From assembly GCF_000746025.2 (NCBI RefSeq), contig NZ_CP045798.1:2094501-2158500 (forward strand): DNA of 64,000 nucleotides. The letters run 5' to 3'. The translations under genes and the position numbers were made by a program. The stretch comes from Thermanaerosceptrum fracticalcis. GTDB taxonomy: Bacteria; Bacillota; Peptococcia; DRI-13. How positions within the stretch are numbered: the stretch's first letter is position 1; each line of letters opens with the position of its first letter. This document shows positions 8,992 through 18,094 of this stretch, one piece after another. The notes beneath the pieces are model-generated. The model was not told where the DNA came from, made no database searches, and worked only from the letters and a program-made list of their open reading frames with translations.

Positions 8992-9774
8992 CTAACCCAA
9001 CAGTCCTTCTTTTCGTAAAATTTCTAGAGCTTTCTGAGCAAGCACCTGTGGATTATCTCCCTCAATCTTGTTTTGCCTCCTTGACATATCTGTACCTAAA
9101 ACACTCTTTATGACGAAAGGCTCTTTCTCAGTTGCCATATCTATACCCACTTCTTCAACCGTCAGGCTCCTGGTAGGTTTCTTGGCTGCACCCAGGATTT
9201 GTTTCAAGCTCGGGATCCGTGGCTTATTGATGTCAGGGAGAACGGTTATTACTACGGGTAATTGGGCCTCTACAACTTCAATACCATTTTCCAGCTTCCG
9301 TTCGGCAATGACCTTGTCACCCTGAAGAGTGATTTTATTGACACAGGTAATGGAAGGTATTCCCAAAAGTACTGCCACCCTAGGACCAACCTGCTGGTTA
9401 TACCAGTCGCTGGACCCTTCCCCACAGATAATCATGTCATATTCGCCAATCTGTTTGACCAGGCCGGATAGACACTTAGATATGAGTCCGGCATCTACAT
9501 TACCTAAGCGGTCATCAGCAACGTACACAGCCTGGGCTGGCCCTCTGGAGAGGACATCTTTAAGGGAATTCTTCACCTGGCTGTTGCCAACGGTGATGGC
9601 GGTTACCTCAGCGCCCTGCTCCTCCACCAGTTGAACTCCTACCTCAATGGCATTACGATCATATTCATTAATCTTGTATGTTGTCTTATCAAAGACTAAT
9701 TCCCGTGTACGACCCTCAATTTTTATATCAGCTTCGTCAACTACCCATTTATAACAGGCAATAATTTTCGGCAT
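8992..9774 (-). CDS. fixA: Electron transfer flavoprotein beta subunit (FixA)
   Basis: 260 aa. EtfB fold with MPKIIACYKWVVDEADIKI at the N-terminus and the CGEGSSDWYNQQVGPRVAVLLG motif in the nucleotide-binding position. It pairs with the EtfA at 8048. It follows the acyl-CoA dehydrogenase at 9793 with an 18-bp gap, suggesting that enzyme is its electron donor. Confidence 0.92.
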   Translation of the reverse strand: MPKIIACYKWVVDEADIKIEGRTRELVFDKTTYKINEYDRNAIEVGVQLVEEQGAEVTAITVGNSQVKNSLKDVLSRGPAQAVYVADDRLGNVDAGLISKCLSGLVKQIGEYDMIICGEGSSDWYNQQVGPRVAVLLGIPSITCVNKITLQGDKVIAERKLENGIEVVEAQLPVVITVLPDINKPRIPSLKQILGAAKKPTRSLTVEEVGIDMATEKEPFVIKSVLGTDMSRRQNKIEGDNPQVLAQKALEILRKEGLLG

Positions 9775-9792
9775 ATGCGCCCTCCTTCCTTA

Positions 9793-10932
9793 CTAGCGTA
9801 AGACTTGTCCAGCAATTACCATTCTTTGGACTTCGGAAGTACCTTCGTAAATTTCTGTAATCTTAGCATCACGCATAAATCTCTCCACGGGATAATGGGT
9901 AGTAAAACCATATCCGCCATGAATCTGTATTGCTTTTATAGAAACCTGCATAGCAGTTTCAGAGGCAAATAGCTTGGCCATGGCCGCTTCTTTACTGAAA
10001 GGCTCGCCCTGATCCTTTAACCAGGCTGCATTATAAACCAGATGACGAGCTGCCTGAATTTGCGTAGCCATGTCCGCAATCATCCACTGAATGGCCTGGA
10101 AAGAGGCGATAGGTTTACCAAACTGTTGTCTCTCTTTTGCATAGTTCACAGCAGCATCTAGACAGGCTTGGGCAATACCCAAGGCTTGAGCCGCGATACC
10201 GACCCTTCCTACATCGAGGGCCTTCATAGCTACTTTGAATCCTTCACCTTCTTTACCAAGGAGGTTTTCCTTAGGCACCTTGCAGTTATTGAAAATTATT
10301 TCCGCTGTTTGCGAAGCTCTGATGCCTAACTTATCTTCTATTTGGCCAACCTGGAAACCAGGAAACTCTTTCTCCACAATAAAGGCGCTGATACCTTTAG
10401 TACCTTTGGACTGATCAGTCATAGCCATAACAATATAAATATCGGCCTGACCGCCGTTTGTAATAAAGATTTTACTACCATTTAATATATAGTGGTCACC
10501 ACTTAACACAGCCGTTGTCTTTTGCGCAGCAGCATCAGTACCGGCCGATGGCTCTGTCAGACAAAAAGCACCCAGTTTCTCACCAGAGGCAAGGGGCTTT
10601 AGGTACTTTTCTTTTTGGGCTTCTGTCCCGAATTCATAAATTGGCTGGCATCCCAGGCCCACATGGGTCGAAACTATAACACCAGTAGAGGCACAGCCCC
10701 GGGACAACTCTTCAACTACCATAGCAAAACTTAAAGTATCGGCGCCGGCTCCACCCCACTCTTCAGGGAAGGGTATTCCCAAAAGGTTTAGTTCTTTCAT
10801 ACGCGCCACCAGTTCCGTAGGGAAACGGTGGTTACGGTCATTATCGGCGGCCTGGGGCTTCACTTCTTCCTCGACAAATTCTCTAACCATATTTCTAATT
10901 AATTCTTGTTCTTCACTCAGTCTAAAATTCAT
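9793..10932 (-). CDS. Acyl-CoA dehydrogenase
   Basis: 379 aa, the same length as its paralogue at 4080. It has [12 protein letters not shown], the IFITNGG segment and the terminal [13 protein letters not shown] stretch with the catalytic Glu. Start ATG with GGAGGGA upstream. The operon thus holds two dehydrogenase/Etf sets: this one with FixABCX (quinone-linked) and the other with ferredoxin-fused EtfA. That suggests different electron acceptors or opposite net directions for the two enzymes. Confidence 0.93.
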   Translation of the reverse strand: MNFRLSEEQELIRNMVREFVEEEVKPQAADNDRNHRFPTELVARMKELNLLGIPFPEEWGGAGADTLSFAMVVEELSRGCASTGVIVSTHVGLGCQPIYEFGTEAQKEKYLKPLASGEKLGAFCLTEPSAGTDAAAQKTTAVLSGDHYILNGSKIFITNGGQADIYIVMAMTDQSKGTKGISAFIVEKEFPGFQVGQIEDKLGIRASQTAEIIFNNCKVPKENLLGKEGEGFKVAMKALDVGRVGIAAQALGIAQACLDAAVNYAKERQQFGKPIASFQAIQWMIADMATQIQAARHLVYNAAWLKDQGEPFSKEAAMAKLFASETAMQVSIKAIQIHGGYGFTTHYPVERFMRDAKITEIYEGTSEVQRMVIAGQVLR

Positions 10933-10963
10933 GAATCTCCCTCCTCCTGGTTTAATTACAACT

Positions 10964-12262
10964 TTATAATAAATTCCGTTTTTTTGCTTCCGCCCTCAAC
11001 TCATCGCGAAAATCGGGATGGGCGATATTGATTAAGGCTTCGGCCCGCTGGCGCAATGTTTTGCCACGCAAGTTGGCTGCGCCATACTCAGTCACAATAT
11101 AATGAACATCATTGCGAGATGTGGTAACTGCAGCACCTTCGTCCAGCCGTGCAACAACACGCGAAACCGTACCTTTAGCGGCCGTAGAGGGAATGGCAAT
11201 GATGGAACGGCCATTTTTGGCACGAACAGCGCCGCGGACAAAGTCCACCTGACCACCGACACCGCTGTACTGCTGGTAGCCGATGGTTTCAGCCGCTACC
11301 TGACCCATGAGGTCCACCTGTATAGCCGAGTTAATGGAAACCATATTGTCATTCTGGCAGATGATAAAGGGATCATTGGTATAGTTGCCGGGATAAAACT
11401 CCACCATGGCATTTTCATGGAGAAAGTCGTAAAACTCCCGAGTACCCATGGCAAAATTGCTTACAATTTTCCCCGGGTGAAGGGTTTTCTTACGGCCCGT
11501 GATAACCCCGCTCTTTACCAGCTCCATGACCCCGTCGGAAATCATCTCCGAGTGAATGCCCAGGTCCTTCCTGTCCTTCAGGAACGTCAAAACAGCGTCG
11601 GGAATGGCCCCGATCCCCAGTTGCAAGGTATCACCGTCTTTGATGAGCTGGGCAATGTTGTTGCCGATTTTCTCTTCCACAGGACCTATCTTAGGCCGAT
11701 CCAAGACATAAAGGGGATGGGTGTTTTCCACGAAATAATCGATTTCCGAAACGTGAAGGAATGTATCACCATACACTTTGGGCATTTGCTCATTAACTTC
11801 CGCTACAACAATCCGGGCACATTCTGCCGCCGGTTTACTGTAGTCGATGGATATACCTAAACTGCAATACCCGTCTTTATCGGGTGGAGAAACCTGAATT
11901 AAGGCCACATCTACCGGCAGGTATGCGTCACGGAAAAGCCGCGCAATTTCCGAAATGAATACGGGCGTATATTCTGCTCTCCCCTGGGCAATAGCCTCCC
12001 GGGTGGGAGCGCCGGCAAACATTGAATTGTGACGGAAACTTTTCGCGTATTCAGGCCGGCAATATTTACCCGGTCCCATAGGGACCTGGTGTATAATTTC
12101 CACGTTTTCCAGTTCACCGGCCCGGGCCACCAGGGCTTCAATAGTCGACCAAGGTTCGCCGCAGGCATGCTGCACGACAACCCGATCCCCCGAATGAATG
12201 CACTTTACTGCTTCTTCTGCGGAAACCGTTCTTTCCGCATAAATTTTCTGCCACCAAACCAC
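10964..12262 (-). CDS. 4-hydroxybutyrate CoA-transferase family protein
   Basis: 432 aa, acetyl-CoA hydrolase/transferase family (Cat1/AbfT group). It is expected to transfer CoA from acetyl-CoA or butyryl-CoA to a C4 acid. Seen motifs include [14 protein letters not shown] and [14 protein letters not shown] in the catalytic half and [14 protein letters not shown] near the C-terminus. A GTG start follows the stop of the NifU-like gene immediately, with AGGAGG 9 nt upstream inside that gene. Two genes downstream of abfD, 4-hydroxybutyrate is the most likely substrate, by context. Confidence 0.88.
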   Translation of the reverse strand: MVWWQKIYAERTVSAEEAVKCIHSGDRVVVQHACGEPWSTIEALVARAGELENVEIIHQVPMGPGKYCRPEYAKSFRHNSMFAGAPTREAIAQGRAEYTPVFISEIARLFRDAYLPVDVALIQVSPPDKDGYCSLGISIDYSKPAAECARIVVAEVNEQMPKVYGDTFLHVSEIDYFVENTHPLYVLDRPKIGPVEEKIGNNIAQLIKDGDTLQLGIGAIPDAVLTFLKDRKDLGIHSEMISDGVMELVKSGVITGRKKTLHPGKIVSNFAMGTREFYDFLHENAMVEFYPGNYTNDPFIICQNDNMVSINSAIQVDLMGQVAAETIGYQQYSGVGGQVDFVRGAVRAKNGRSIIAIPSTAAKGTVSRVVARLDEGAAVTTSRNDVHYIVTEYGAANLRGKTLRQRAEALINIAHPDFRDELRAEAKKRNLL

Positions 12263-12556
12263 TTACTCATCCCTCCTGCTACTTAAGAATCGTCTGGCCT
12301 CCTTAAGAAGCTCTTCGCTAACCCCGAAAACGGCTTCCACACCTTTTACCCAGGGTAGGGCCGCTTGCACCGTTTCTTTGACCACATTTTCCAGTGTTAA
12401 GTGGGCGGCGGGGCATAAGCCGCATGCCCCTGTTAACTCCACCCGCAAAACATTACCCCCGGTTAATTCCACGACCCGTAAATCCCCGCCATGTTCCCTT
12501 AGTACGTGGCGTACACGTTCGTTCAATACCTTTTCCAGTTCTTCTTTACGTGCCAT
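12263..12556 (-). CDS. NifU C-terminal-domain-like iron-sulfur scaffold
   Basis: 97 aa, only the NifU C-terminal domain, with the cluster-binding CGLCPA motif near residue 46. Such proteins assemble or carry [4Fe-4S] clusters. The gene sits between abfD, whose product needs a [4Fe-4S] cluster, and the CoA-transferase. A dedicated role in loading the dehydratase or the ferredoxin-type partners is an inference from position. The stop codon abuts the GTG start of the next gene. Confidence 0.85.
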   Translation of the reverse strand: MARKEELEKVLNERVRHVLREHGGDLRVVELTGGNVLRVELTGACGLCPAAHLTLENVVKETVQAALPWVKGVEAVFGVSEELLKEARRFLSSRRDE

Positions 12557-12576
12557 TAAACATCATTCTTTCCCTT

Positions 12577-14028
12577 TTATTTTTCTATACCGACCAGCTC
12601 AAAGGCTAACTCTTTCTTTTTCTCCATATTAGCCTGACGCGCAATGACCACTCTCATAGCCTGGGGAGAACCTGCTCCGTGCATGGATTCTGTAAGGTAT
12701 CCTACGGCTGCCCGGCCTAAGGTCATGTTCTCGATGAGGCGGAGCAGGCGGAGGCGGTCTTCAGTTGGTATTCCAGCAACCCCTTGCAAGTATTTCTCAA
12801 CATACTTGCCCAGTTCCGGATGACGGAAGTCTTTCTCTGAAGGTAAAGTTACCATCAATCCGCCGGCAATATCCTGAGCTAATCTGGCTATCTCATAAGG
12901 GAATCGGGTAACGTTTAGTTTACAAACGTTGGCCAATAAAAGATTAATGAGATACGTACCGGAGGCTGTCCGGTTCCCTTCGGCGGAACAAGCGATACCA
13001 CAAGAGTACAGAGTCTCATTCAGGTGAACCATCTCTACAAGCTTGTCCTTAATATGGGAAGCCTTTTCCACTCCATTGAATTGGGCCACAGCAGCAGTGG
13101 CTCCGATGAGGACGTCGCCCACACCAACTTTACAGCCGCCATAGCTCTGACGATGATAACCGGCAAACCGTTCTACCAAGAGACCGGCGAAGTCGTACTC
13201 ACGGCACATGAAAACCCTTTCCCAGGGTACAAACACGTTATCGAAGATGGTAAGCGCTTCTTGCCCACCAAACTTAGCATTACCTTTGTCGATGTCACCC
13301 TCTTCCAAGCTACGTGTATCACAGGACTGGCGTCCATAGATAAAGAAAAGGCCTTTGGCATCGGTTGGAACAGCAAAACTTACCGCATAGTCCTTATCCT
13401 CTTCCCGCATCGCAATGGTAGGCATAACCAGGACTTCGTGGGAGTTGACAATCCCCGTCTGGTGTACTTTAGCTCCCCGAACGACAATACCGTCTTCCCT
13501 TTCTTCCACGATCCTTAAGAAAAGATCAGGATCTGCCTGCTTGCTGGGCGGAAGGCTGCGATCCCCCTTGGGGTCGGTCATGGCCCCATCTACCACCAAA
13601 TCATTTTCCTGAATATAGGCCAGAAACTTACGGAAGCGCTGATGATATTCAGTGCCATATTTTTGATCTATTTCATAGGTAACACTGTCTATGGAATTAA
13701 AGGCATCCATACCTACACAGCGTTGGAAACAAACACCAGTCTTCTGTCCAAGCAGTCTTTGCATCTTAACTTTTTTAACTAAGTCTTCGGTGCTTTGGTG
13801 TAAGTGGGTAAAGCGGTTGACTCTTTTTCCTGTAAGGTTAGAGGTGGCCGTAAGCAGGTCCTCATATTCGGGCTGATTAGCGAGTTCATAAGTCATGGCC
13901 ACCGCATTGATGGAGGGCCTAATAATGGGATGGTCTACCGGGTTTTCCACACGTTCGCCAAACATAAACACCTTAATATTCCGCTGACGCAAACTTTCGA
14001 TGTATTCTTGTCCTGTTTTAAGCGCCAT
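12577..14028 (-). CDS. abfD: 4-hydroxybutyryl-CoA dehydratase / vinylacetyl-CoA isomerase
   Basis: 483 aa. FAD and [4Fe-4S] enzyme that converts 4-hydroxybutyryl-CoA to crotonyl-CoA by a radical route. The cluster ligands are visible: Cys-x3-Cys in KTGVCFQRCVGMDAF (near residue 100) and His-x6-Cys in GYHRQSYGGCKVG (near residue 295). This separates it from cluster-less 4-hydroxyphenylacetate hydroxylases of the same fold. The ATG at 14028 is preferred over a TTG one codon earlier. First gene of the operon, about 50 nt downstream of the predicted sigma-54 start site. Confidence 0.94.
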   Translation of the reverse strand: MALKTGQEYIESLRQRNIKVFMFGERVENPVDHPIIRPSINAVAMTYELANQPEYEDLLTATSNLTGKRVNRFTHLHQSTEDLVKKVKMQRLLGQKTGVCFQRCVGMDAFNSIDSVTYEIDQKYGTEYHQRFRKFLAYIQENDLVVDGAMTDPKGDRSLPPSKQADPDLFLRIVEEREDGIVVRGAKVHQTGIVNSHEVLVMPTIAMREEDKDYAVSFAVPTDAKGLFFIYGRQSCDTRSLEEGDIDKGNAKFGGQEALTIFDNVFVPWERVFMCREYDFAGLLVERFAGYHRQSYGGCKVGVGDVLIGATAAVAQFNGVEKASHIKDKLVEMVHLNETLYSCGIACSAEGNRTASGTYLINLLLANVCKLNVTRFPYEIARLAQDIAGGLMVTLPSEKDFRHPELGKYVEKYLQGVAGIPTEDRLRLLRLIENMTLGRAAVGYLTESMHGAGSPQAMRVVIARQANMEKKKELAFELVGIEK

Positions 14029-14091
14029 CAATTACTCCTCCTTGTATTGTCTTCAATTATATGGAAATTGCCTTGCCCCATGATATTTATA

Positions 14092-14109
14092 TGCAAGATC
14101 CATGCCAAA
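14092..14109 (-). promoter_or_regulatory. Sigma-54 promoter of the abfD operon
   Basis: On the minus strand the sequence TTGGCATGGATCTTGCA matches the -24/-12 pattern TGGCAC-N5-TTGC with one mismatch. The GG is at 14105-14106 and the GC at 14093-14094. Predicted transcription start is near 14081, giving a leader of about 50 nt that contains GGAGGAG. Confidence 0.82.
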
Positions 14110-14192
14110 CAAAGAAGAGATCCCACTTTTATTTGATTTCAGTTATAAAGCCCATTAGAGGTTGTGCCTGTGTTACACTATTTTTTATGTCT

Positions 14193-14208
14193 GATGCGAA
14201 AATACATC
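14193..14208. promoter_or_regulatory. Upstream activator palindrome 1 (abfD operon)
   Basis: GATGCGAAAATACATC, a GATG-N8-CATC palindrome lying about 85 bp upstream of the -24 element. The same motif occurs at 14296, 14317, 19427, 19493 and 19513, always near one of the two sigma-54 promoters. Confidence 0.75.
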
Positions 14209-14287
14209 AACCTCCACTCAATTCTAGGTTCCCTTTAGTGCCAGTCAACTGCTAAAGTCGTCATATTTCGACTTATGTAACCATTAC

Positions 14288-16078
14288 TTAATTTTGATGT
14301 GAAGTTACATCCTTTTGATGTGTTTCCGCATCGACATATTTTTGCAGTTTTCGTACTACATTGGACTGGTCGATTCCTAAGGCCAGGGCTGCCTTACGCG
14401 TTGTCTTATACCGCGCCATAGCCGCAAAAATCAATTGCCGTTCTAAATCTTCTATAGCCTCTTTCAATGGTACGATTTCAGAGATGGTCACTGTGATACC
14501 GTTCTCACCCCTCACCTGTTCACGAACGTAACCGGGCAAGTAGTCGGGAGAAATGACGTTACTGTTGCCCGAAACTATAAACAATCTTTCTACCATATTT
14601 TCTAACTCCCGTACGTTGCCGGGCCAGGCAAAAGCGGTAAAATATTCAATTACTTCCGGCGCAAACCATTTGTTTACTTTATATTTCTCGTTAAACTTTT
14701 TCAAAAAATGAATGGCCAGAGCAGGTATATCTTCTTTACGCTTCCTGAGAGGAGGGATAAGAATAGGAACTACATTTAAGCGATAATAAAGGTCTTCACG
14801 GAAAGTGCCCTGCTTAACCATGTCCTCCAAGCTCTTATTTGTTGCGGCAATGACACGGACATCAATAGGTATGGACTTTGTCCCACCCACACGCACTATT
14901 TCTCCACCCTGTAAAACCCTTAACAACTTCACTTGCAAATTGCTGGGCAGGTCACCGATCTCATCCAAAAAAACGGTCCCTCCATTGGCAGACTCAAAGA
15001 GTCCCGGCTTCCCCTCTTTTTTTGCTCCGGTAAAGGCTCCCGATTCGTAACCGAACAACTCAGATTCCATTAAATTCTCGGGAATTGCCCCACAGTTGAT
15101 GGTGACAAAGGGACCATCTTTCTTTTTGCTGGATTTATGAATCAGGTGTGCAATCACTTCCTTACCAACACCAGATTCCCCAAGCACCAGGACGGTAGTA
15201 TCCACCTCGCCCAAACGGATGGCCAATTCTACGATATTACGCATTTCTTTACTTTTAGATACTAAATTCATGGACGTAAGACGTCTTAAGCGAAGTTCTT
15301 CCAATTCGGAGTAATACCGATCATTGAGCGTTTTAGCCTCATCCAATTCCTTCTGCAATCTATTTAATTCGGTCATATCACGAACACAGGTCACCACCCT
15401 GAGTATCTCACCATTTTCCCCGACTACCGGAATACCGGTTACCATTACTGTCTTTCCTGTCTTTAGTTCCTGCATAATGGTCATCCGTTGCTTTTTCTGC
15501 AGCACCAAAATGGTGACGGATTCCGAAAAATAGCCGAGTTTCACCAACTCGTCCATATGTCTTCCAATAACTTCTTCCCGTCGAACCCCGGTAATCTTTT
15601 CATAGGCGCTGTTTACGCGGAGGGTAACTCCGGCGCCGTCTGTGATGTAGATACCATCGGCTAATGACTCGATGATGGTGTCCATTTCCCGATTGCATTC
15701 TTTTACTGCCGTTAGTTCCTTAAAAAGAGCCTCTACCTCGGAAATATCCTGAAATACCCCGATAGCCCCCACCACCTTGCCATCCCGGATTACGGGCGTG
15801 CGATTAGAGAGTACATAGGTGCTACCGATTAATGTTTTTCGGGCCAGTTGAGGCTCACCAGTTCTTAGAACGTGTAAGAGCCCCGTTTGGGGCATCACTT
15901 CATCAACCGGACGCCCGATAGCTTCGGCAGCCTTTAAACCTATGATCTCCTCGGCTTTTGTGTTAAAGATTACAATCTTTCCTGATGCATCGATAACCAC
16001 TATCCCGTTGTGTGCTGCTTCCAGAATTGTTTTTAGTTGCTCTACTCCATATTGAAGAAAGAATGTATCCTCTCCCAT
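14288..16078 (-). CDS. Sigma-54-dependent transcriptional activator with two PAS domains
   Basis: 596 aa. PAS domains at about residues 12-110 and 125-230. The AAA+ sigma-54 interaction domain covers about 265-500, with Walker A GESGVGKEV, the sigma-54-contacting GAFTGA motif, Walker B GGTVFLDEIGDL and sensor region NVRELENMVER. A Fis-type helix-turn-helix lies near 560-585 (TTRKAALALGIDQSNVVRKL). No receiver domain is present, so a ligand or redox signal probably acts on the PAS domains. It lies between its two likely targets, the TRAP operon and the abfD operon, and its 3' end carries two activator palindromes. Start ATG behind AGGAAAGGTGG. Confidence 0.92.
   Translation of the reverse strand: MGEDTFFLQYGVEQLKTILEAAHNGIVVIDASGKIVIFNTKAEEIIGLKAAEAIGRPVDEVMPQTGLLHVLRTGEPQLARKTLIGSTYVLSNRTPVIRDGKVVGAIGVFQDISEVEALFKELTAVKECNREMDTIIESLADGIYITDGAGVTLRVNSAYEKITGVRREEVIGRHMDELVKLGYFSESVTILVLQKKQRMTIMQELKTGKTVMVTGIPVVGENGEILRVVTCVRDMTELNRLQKELDEAKTLNDRYYSELEELRLRRLTSMNLVSKSKEMRNIVELAIRLGEVDTTVLVLGESGVGKEVIAHLIHKSSKKKDGPFVTINCGAIPENLMESELFGYESGAFTGAKKEGKPGLFESANGGTVFLDEIGDLPSNLQVKLLRVLQGGEIVRVGGTKSIPIDVRVIAATNKSLEDMVKQGTFREDLYYRLNVVPILIPPLRKRKEDIPALAIHFLKKFNEKYKVNKWFAPEVIEYFTAFAWPGNVRELENMVERLFIVSGNSNVISPDYLPGYVREQVRGENGITVTISEIVPLKEAIEDLERQLIFAAMARYKTTRKAALALGIDQSNVVRKLQKYVDAETHQKDVTSHQN
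14296..14332. promoter_or_regulatory. Upstream activator palindromes 2 and 3, inside the regulator gene
   Basis: GATGTGAAGTTACATC (14296-14311) and GATGTGTTTCCGCATC (14317-14332), starting 21 bp apart and so on the same face of the helix. They lie within the last codons of the sigma-54 regulator gene, about 190-230 bp upstream of the abfD promoter. Confidence 0.75.
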
Positions 16079-16133
16079 TGGTTCATACCACCTTTCCTGG
16101 AGGTTTTGGTATTGTTATCCACAAACAATTCGA

Positions 16134-16154
16134 CAGTTCTCTTTAAGAGAACTG
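16134..16154 (-). terminator. Hairpin between dctM and the regulator gene
   Basis: Perfect 10-bp inverted repeat CAGTTCTCTT / AAGAGAACTG around one central base. There is no T tract on the minus strand, so it may attenuate rather than stop transcription running from the transporter genes into the regulator. Confidence 0.4.
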
Positions 16155-16181
16155 CCGTCGTTTTAGACAAATTTTAAGCTG

Positions 16182-17459
16182 TTATTTAATCAATAGATTT
16201 GGTAACCAGAGGGACAACTGCGGGAAATAAGTCACCAGCATAAGCACTGTGACTGTTGCCGCTAAGAATGGTAGTATCGGTTTCATTACTTCCGACATCT
16301 TGGCATCGGCTATGTTACAGGAGACAAAAAGACACAAGCCCAGAGGAGGCGTCAGCATGCCAATGGCCAGGTTGGTTACCATCACAACACCGAAGTGGAT
16401 GGGGTCAATCCCCATTTTCATTATGACCGGATAAAGTACAGGTACCAGTAGGATTAGAGCAGGCGTGGTCTCCATAAAGGTACCGATTATTAAAAGCAGA
16501 ATATTAATAATCAATAAGATAACATAAGGATTGTTCGATATACTCAAGAGACCGGCAGCGATCTTTTGGGGAATCTGCTCACTGGTCATAATCCAACCAA
16601 AAGTGGAAGCAATAGCTAAGAGCAGCATAACGACACCGGTACTGATAGCGGACGCAGTTAAAACATTACTTAAATGCTGCCATTTTAATTCCCGGTAGGC
16701 AAAGACACCAACCAACAATCCATAAACCACGGCAACGACGGCCGCTTCAGTTGGTGTGAAAATACCGCCTAAAATACCTCCAAGTATAATTAAAGGCATA
16801 AGAAGGGCAGGGAAAGCATCTATAAAAGCCGAAAAGACTTCTGAAGCAGTAGCCCTTTTTTCCGGCTGGTAGCCCTCTTTTTTAGCGTAAATATAGTTTA
16901 CAATCATGATTCCAATACCCATCATAATGCCGGGAACAATCCCTGCTAAAAACAGTTTACCAATGGAAACCCCCGCGGACACCCCGTACAACACAAAGGG
17001 AATAGAGGGCGGGATGATAATACCAATTGGCCCCGATGCCCCCAGGAGACAGACGGCGAAGTCTTTGCGGTAACCTTTGTTAAGTAAGGCCGGTATAAGC
17101 ATAGAGCCGATAGCTGCAGTGGTAGCTGCCCCTGAACCGGAAACCGCAGCGAAAAACATAGCAGAGAGCGCAGCCACGTGGGCCAGGCCACCGGGAATGT
17201 GACCCACCAGGCTATTGGCAAACCGTACAAGCCGACGGGAAATCCCTCCCGTATCCATCAAGGCACCGGCTAGCATAAAGAAAGGAATCGCCATAAGGGG
17301 AAAGGAATCTGTACCGGTAAACATGCGCTGGGCGACTACCAGTAAGGGGATGTTGCCTTTATAGAGTAATGCTGCACTTGAGGCAATACCCAAGGCTAAA
17401 GCAATGGGCACGTTAATTAAAAATAGCAGAGCCAAACTTCCAAACAATACAGCAGTCAT
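16182..17459 (-). CDS. dctM: TRAP transporter large permease subunit
   Basis: 425 aa, about 12 hydrophobic segments, full-length DctM. Typical stretches include GTDSFPLMAIPFFMLAGALM, SGSGAATTAAIGSMLIPALL and IIPPSIPFVLYG. It works with the small permease (4-nt gene overlap) and the periplasmic-type binding protein encoded upstream to import a carboxylate using a sodium gradient, as known for TRAP systems. The C4-acid catabolic operon nearby and the shared regulator sites suggest 4-hydroxybutyrate or a related short acid; this is inference. Confidence 0.94.
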   Translation of the reverse strand: MTAVLFGSLALLFLINVPIALALGIASSAALLYKGNIPLLVVAQRMFTGTDSFPLMAIPFFMLAGALMDTGGISRRLVRFANSLVGHIPGGLAHVAALSAMFFAAVSGSGAATTAAIGSMLIPALLNKGYRKDFAVCLLGASGPIGIIIPPSIPFVLYGVSAGVSIGKLFLAGIVPGIMMGIGIMIVNYIYAKKEGYQPEKRATASEVFSAFIDAFPALLMPLIILGGILGGIFTPTEAAVVAVVYGLLVGVFAYRELKWQHLSNVLTASAISTGVVMLLLAIASTFGWIMTSEQIPQKIAAGLLSISNNPYVILLIINILLLIIGTFMETTPALILLVPVLYPVIMKMGIDPIHFGVVMVTNLAIGMLTPPLGLCLFVSCNIADAKMSEVMKPILPFLAATVTVLMLVTYFPQLSLWLPNLLIK

Positions 17460-17977
17460 TTAGGCAGTTCCCCCTTTCCGCCAATCATTCTATCTTGCTT
17501 TCCCTGAGAGGAAAATATTTTTTTTACCCGCTCGACAGTATTTTCCAGAAGGTGAAGCAGCATGAGCGAGGTACAAACCGGAAGAGCCAGATAGGGCCAT
17601 TTCATAGAAATCCGCATGGCTGGGGATACCTGCTTTACCACCCGCTCAAGTAACCCGGCGGATTCTTTTACAATCATCGCCAAAAAGATGATGCCTAAAA
17701 CATTAACAATCACGGCCAGGTAGTTCTGATATTTTTCCGACAACTTGCTGGTAAAGACATCTATTCCTAGATGAGCGCCCTTTTTAAAGGCGATACTGGC
17801 ACCAAGAAAACTAATCCACACAAAAAGATAACGCCCCAGTTCCTCCGACCAGCTTAGAGGACTTGACAGGACATACCGGTAAACCACCTGGGCAAAAATA
17901 ACTACCACAATGGCTACCATCAGAACTCCGGCTACGTATTCTTCTAGTTTACTAATAAACCCCATAATTTTTCTCAA
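17456..17977 (-). CDS. dctQ: TRAP transporter small permease subunit
   Basis: About 173 aa from a TTG start at 17977, which has GGAGG 7 nt upstream; the ATG 36 nt earlier has no ribosome site. Four hydrophobic segments, with the family signature SWSEELGRYLFVWISFLGAS near the middle. It overlaps dctM by 4 nt, implying coupled translation. Confidence 0.9.
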   Translation of the reverse strand: MRKIMGFISKLEEYVAGVLMVAIVVVIFAQVVYRYVLSSPLSWSEELGRYLFVWISFLGASIAFKKGAHLGIDVFTSKLSEKYQNYLAVIVNVLGIIFLAMIVKESAGLLERVVKQVSPAMRISMKWPYLALPVCTSLMLLHLLENTVERVKKIFSSQGKQDRMIGGKGELPK

Positions 17978-18036
17978 GTTCCACCCTCCCTTTACTGTCA
18001 AGACAGTATCCATGGCTTGGTTTATTTTTTGAATAA

Positions 18037-18077
18037 GACAGGCAGGTCCGACTATTAATTCCGGTTCCTGCCTGCCT
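18037..18077 (-). terminator. Stem-loop between dctP and dctQ
   Basis: AGGCAGG and CCTGCCT arms with an inner CCG/CGG pair, between the binding-protein gene and the permease genes. Stem-loops here commonly give partial termination or protect the upstream mRNA, so that binding protein exceeds permease. No strong T tract is seen. Confidence 0.5.
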
Positions 18078-18094
18078 AAGCATTACCAGAGAGC

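Noticed and set aside
11102-11860. A 252-codon plus-strand open frame
   Set aside because: It lies wholly opposite the CoA-transferase gene, has no ribosome site or recognisable domain, and follows the codon phase of the real gene.
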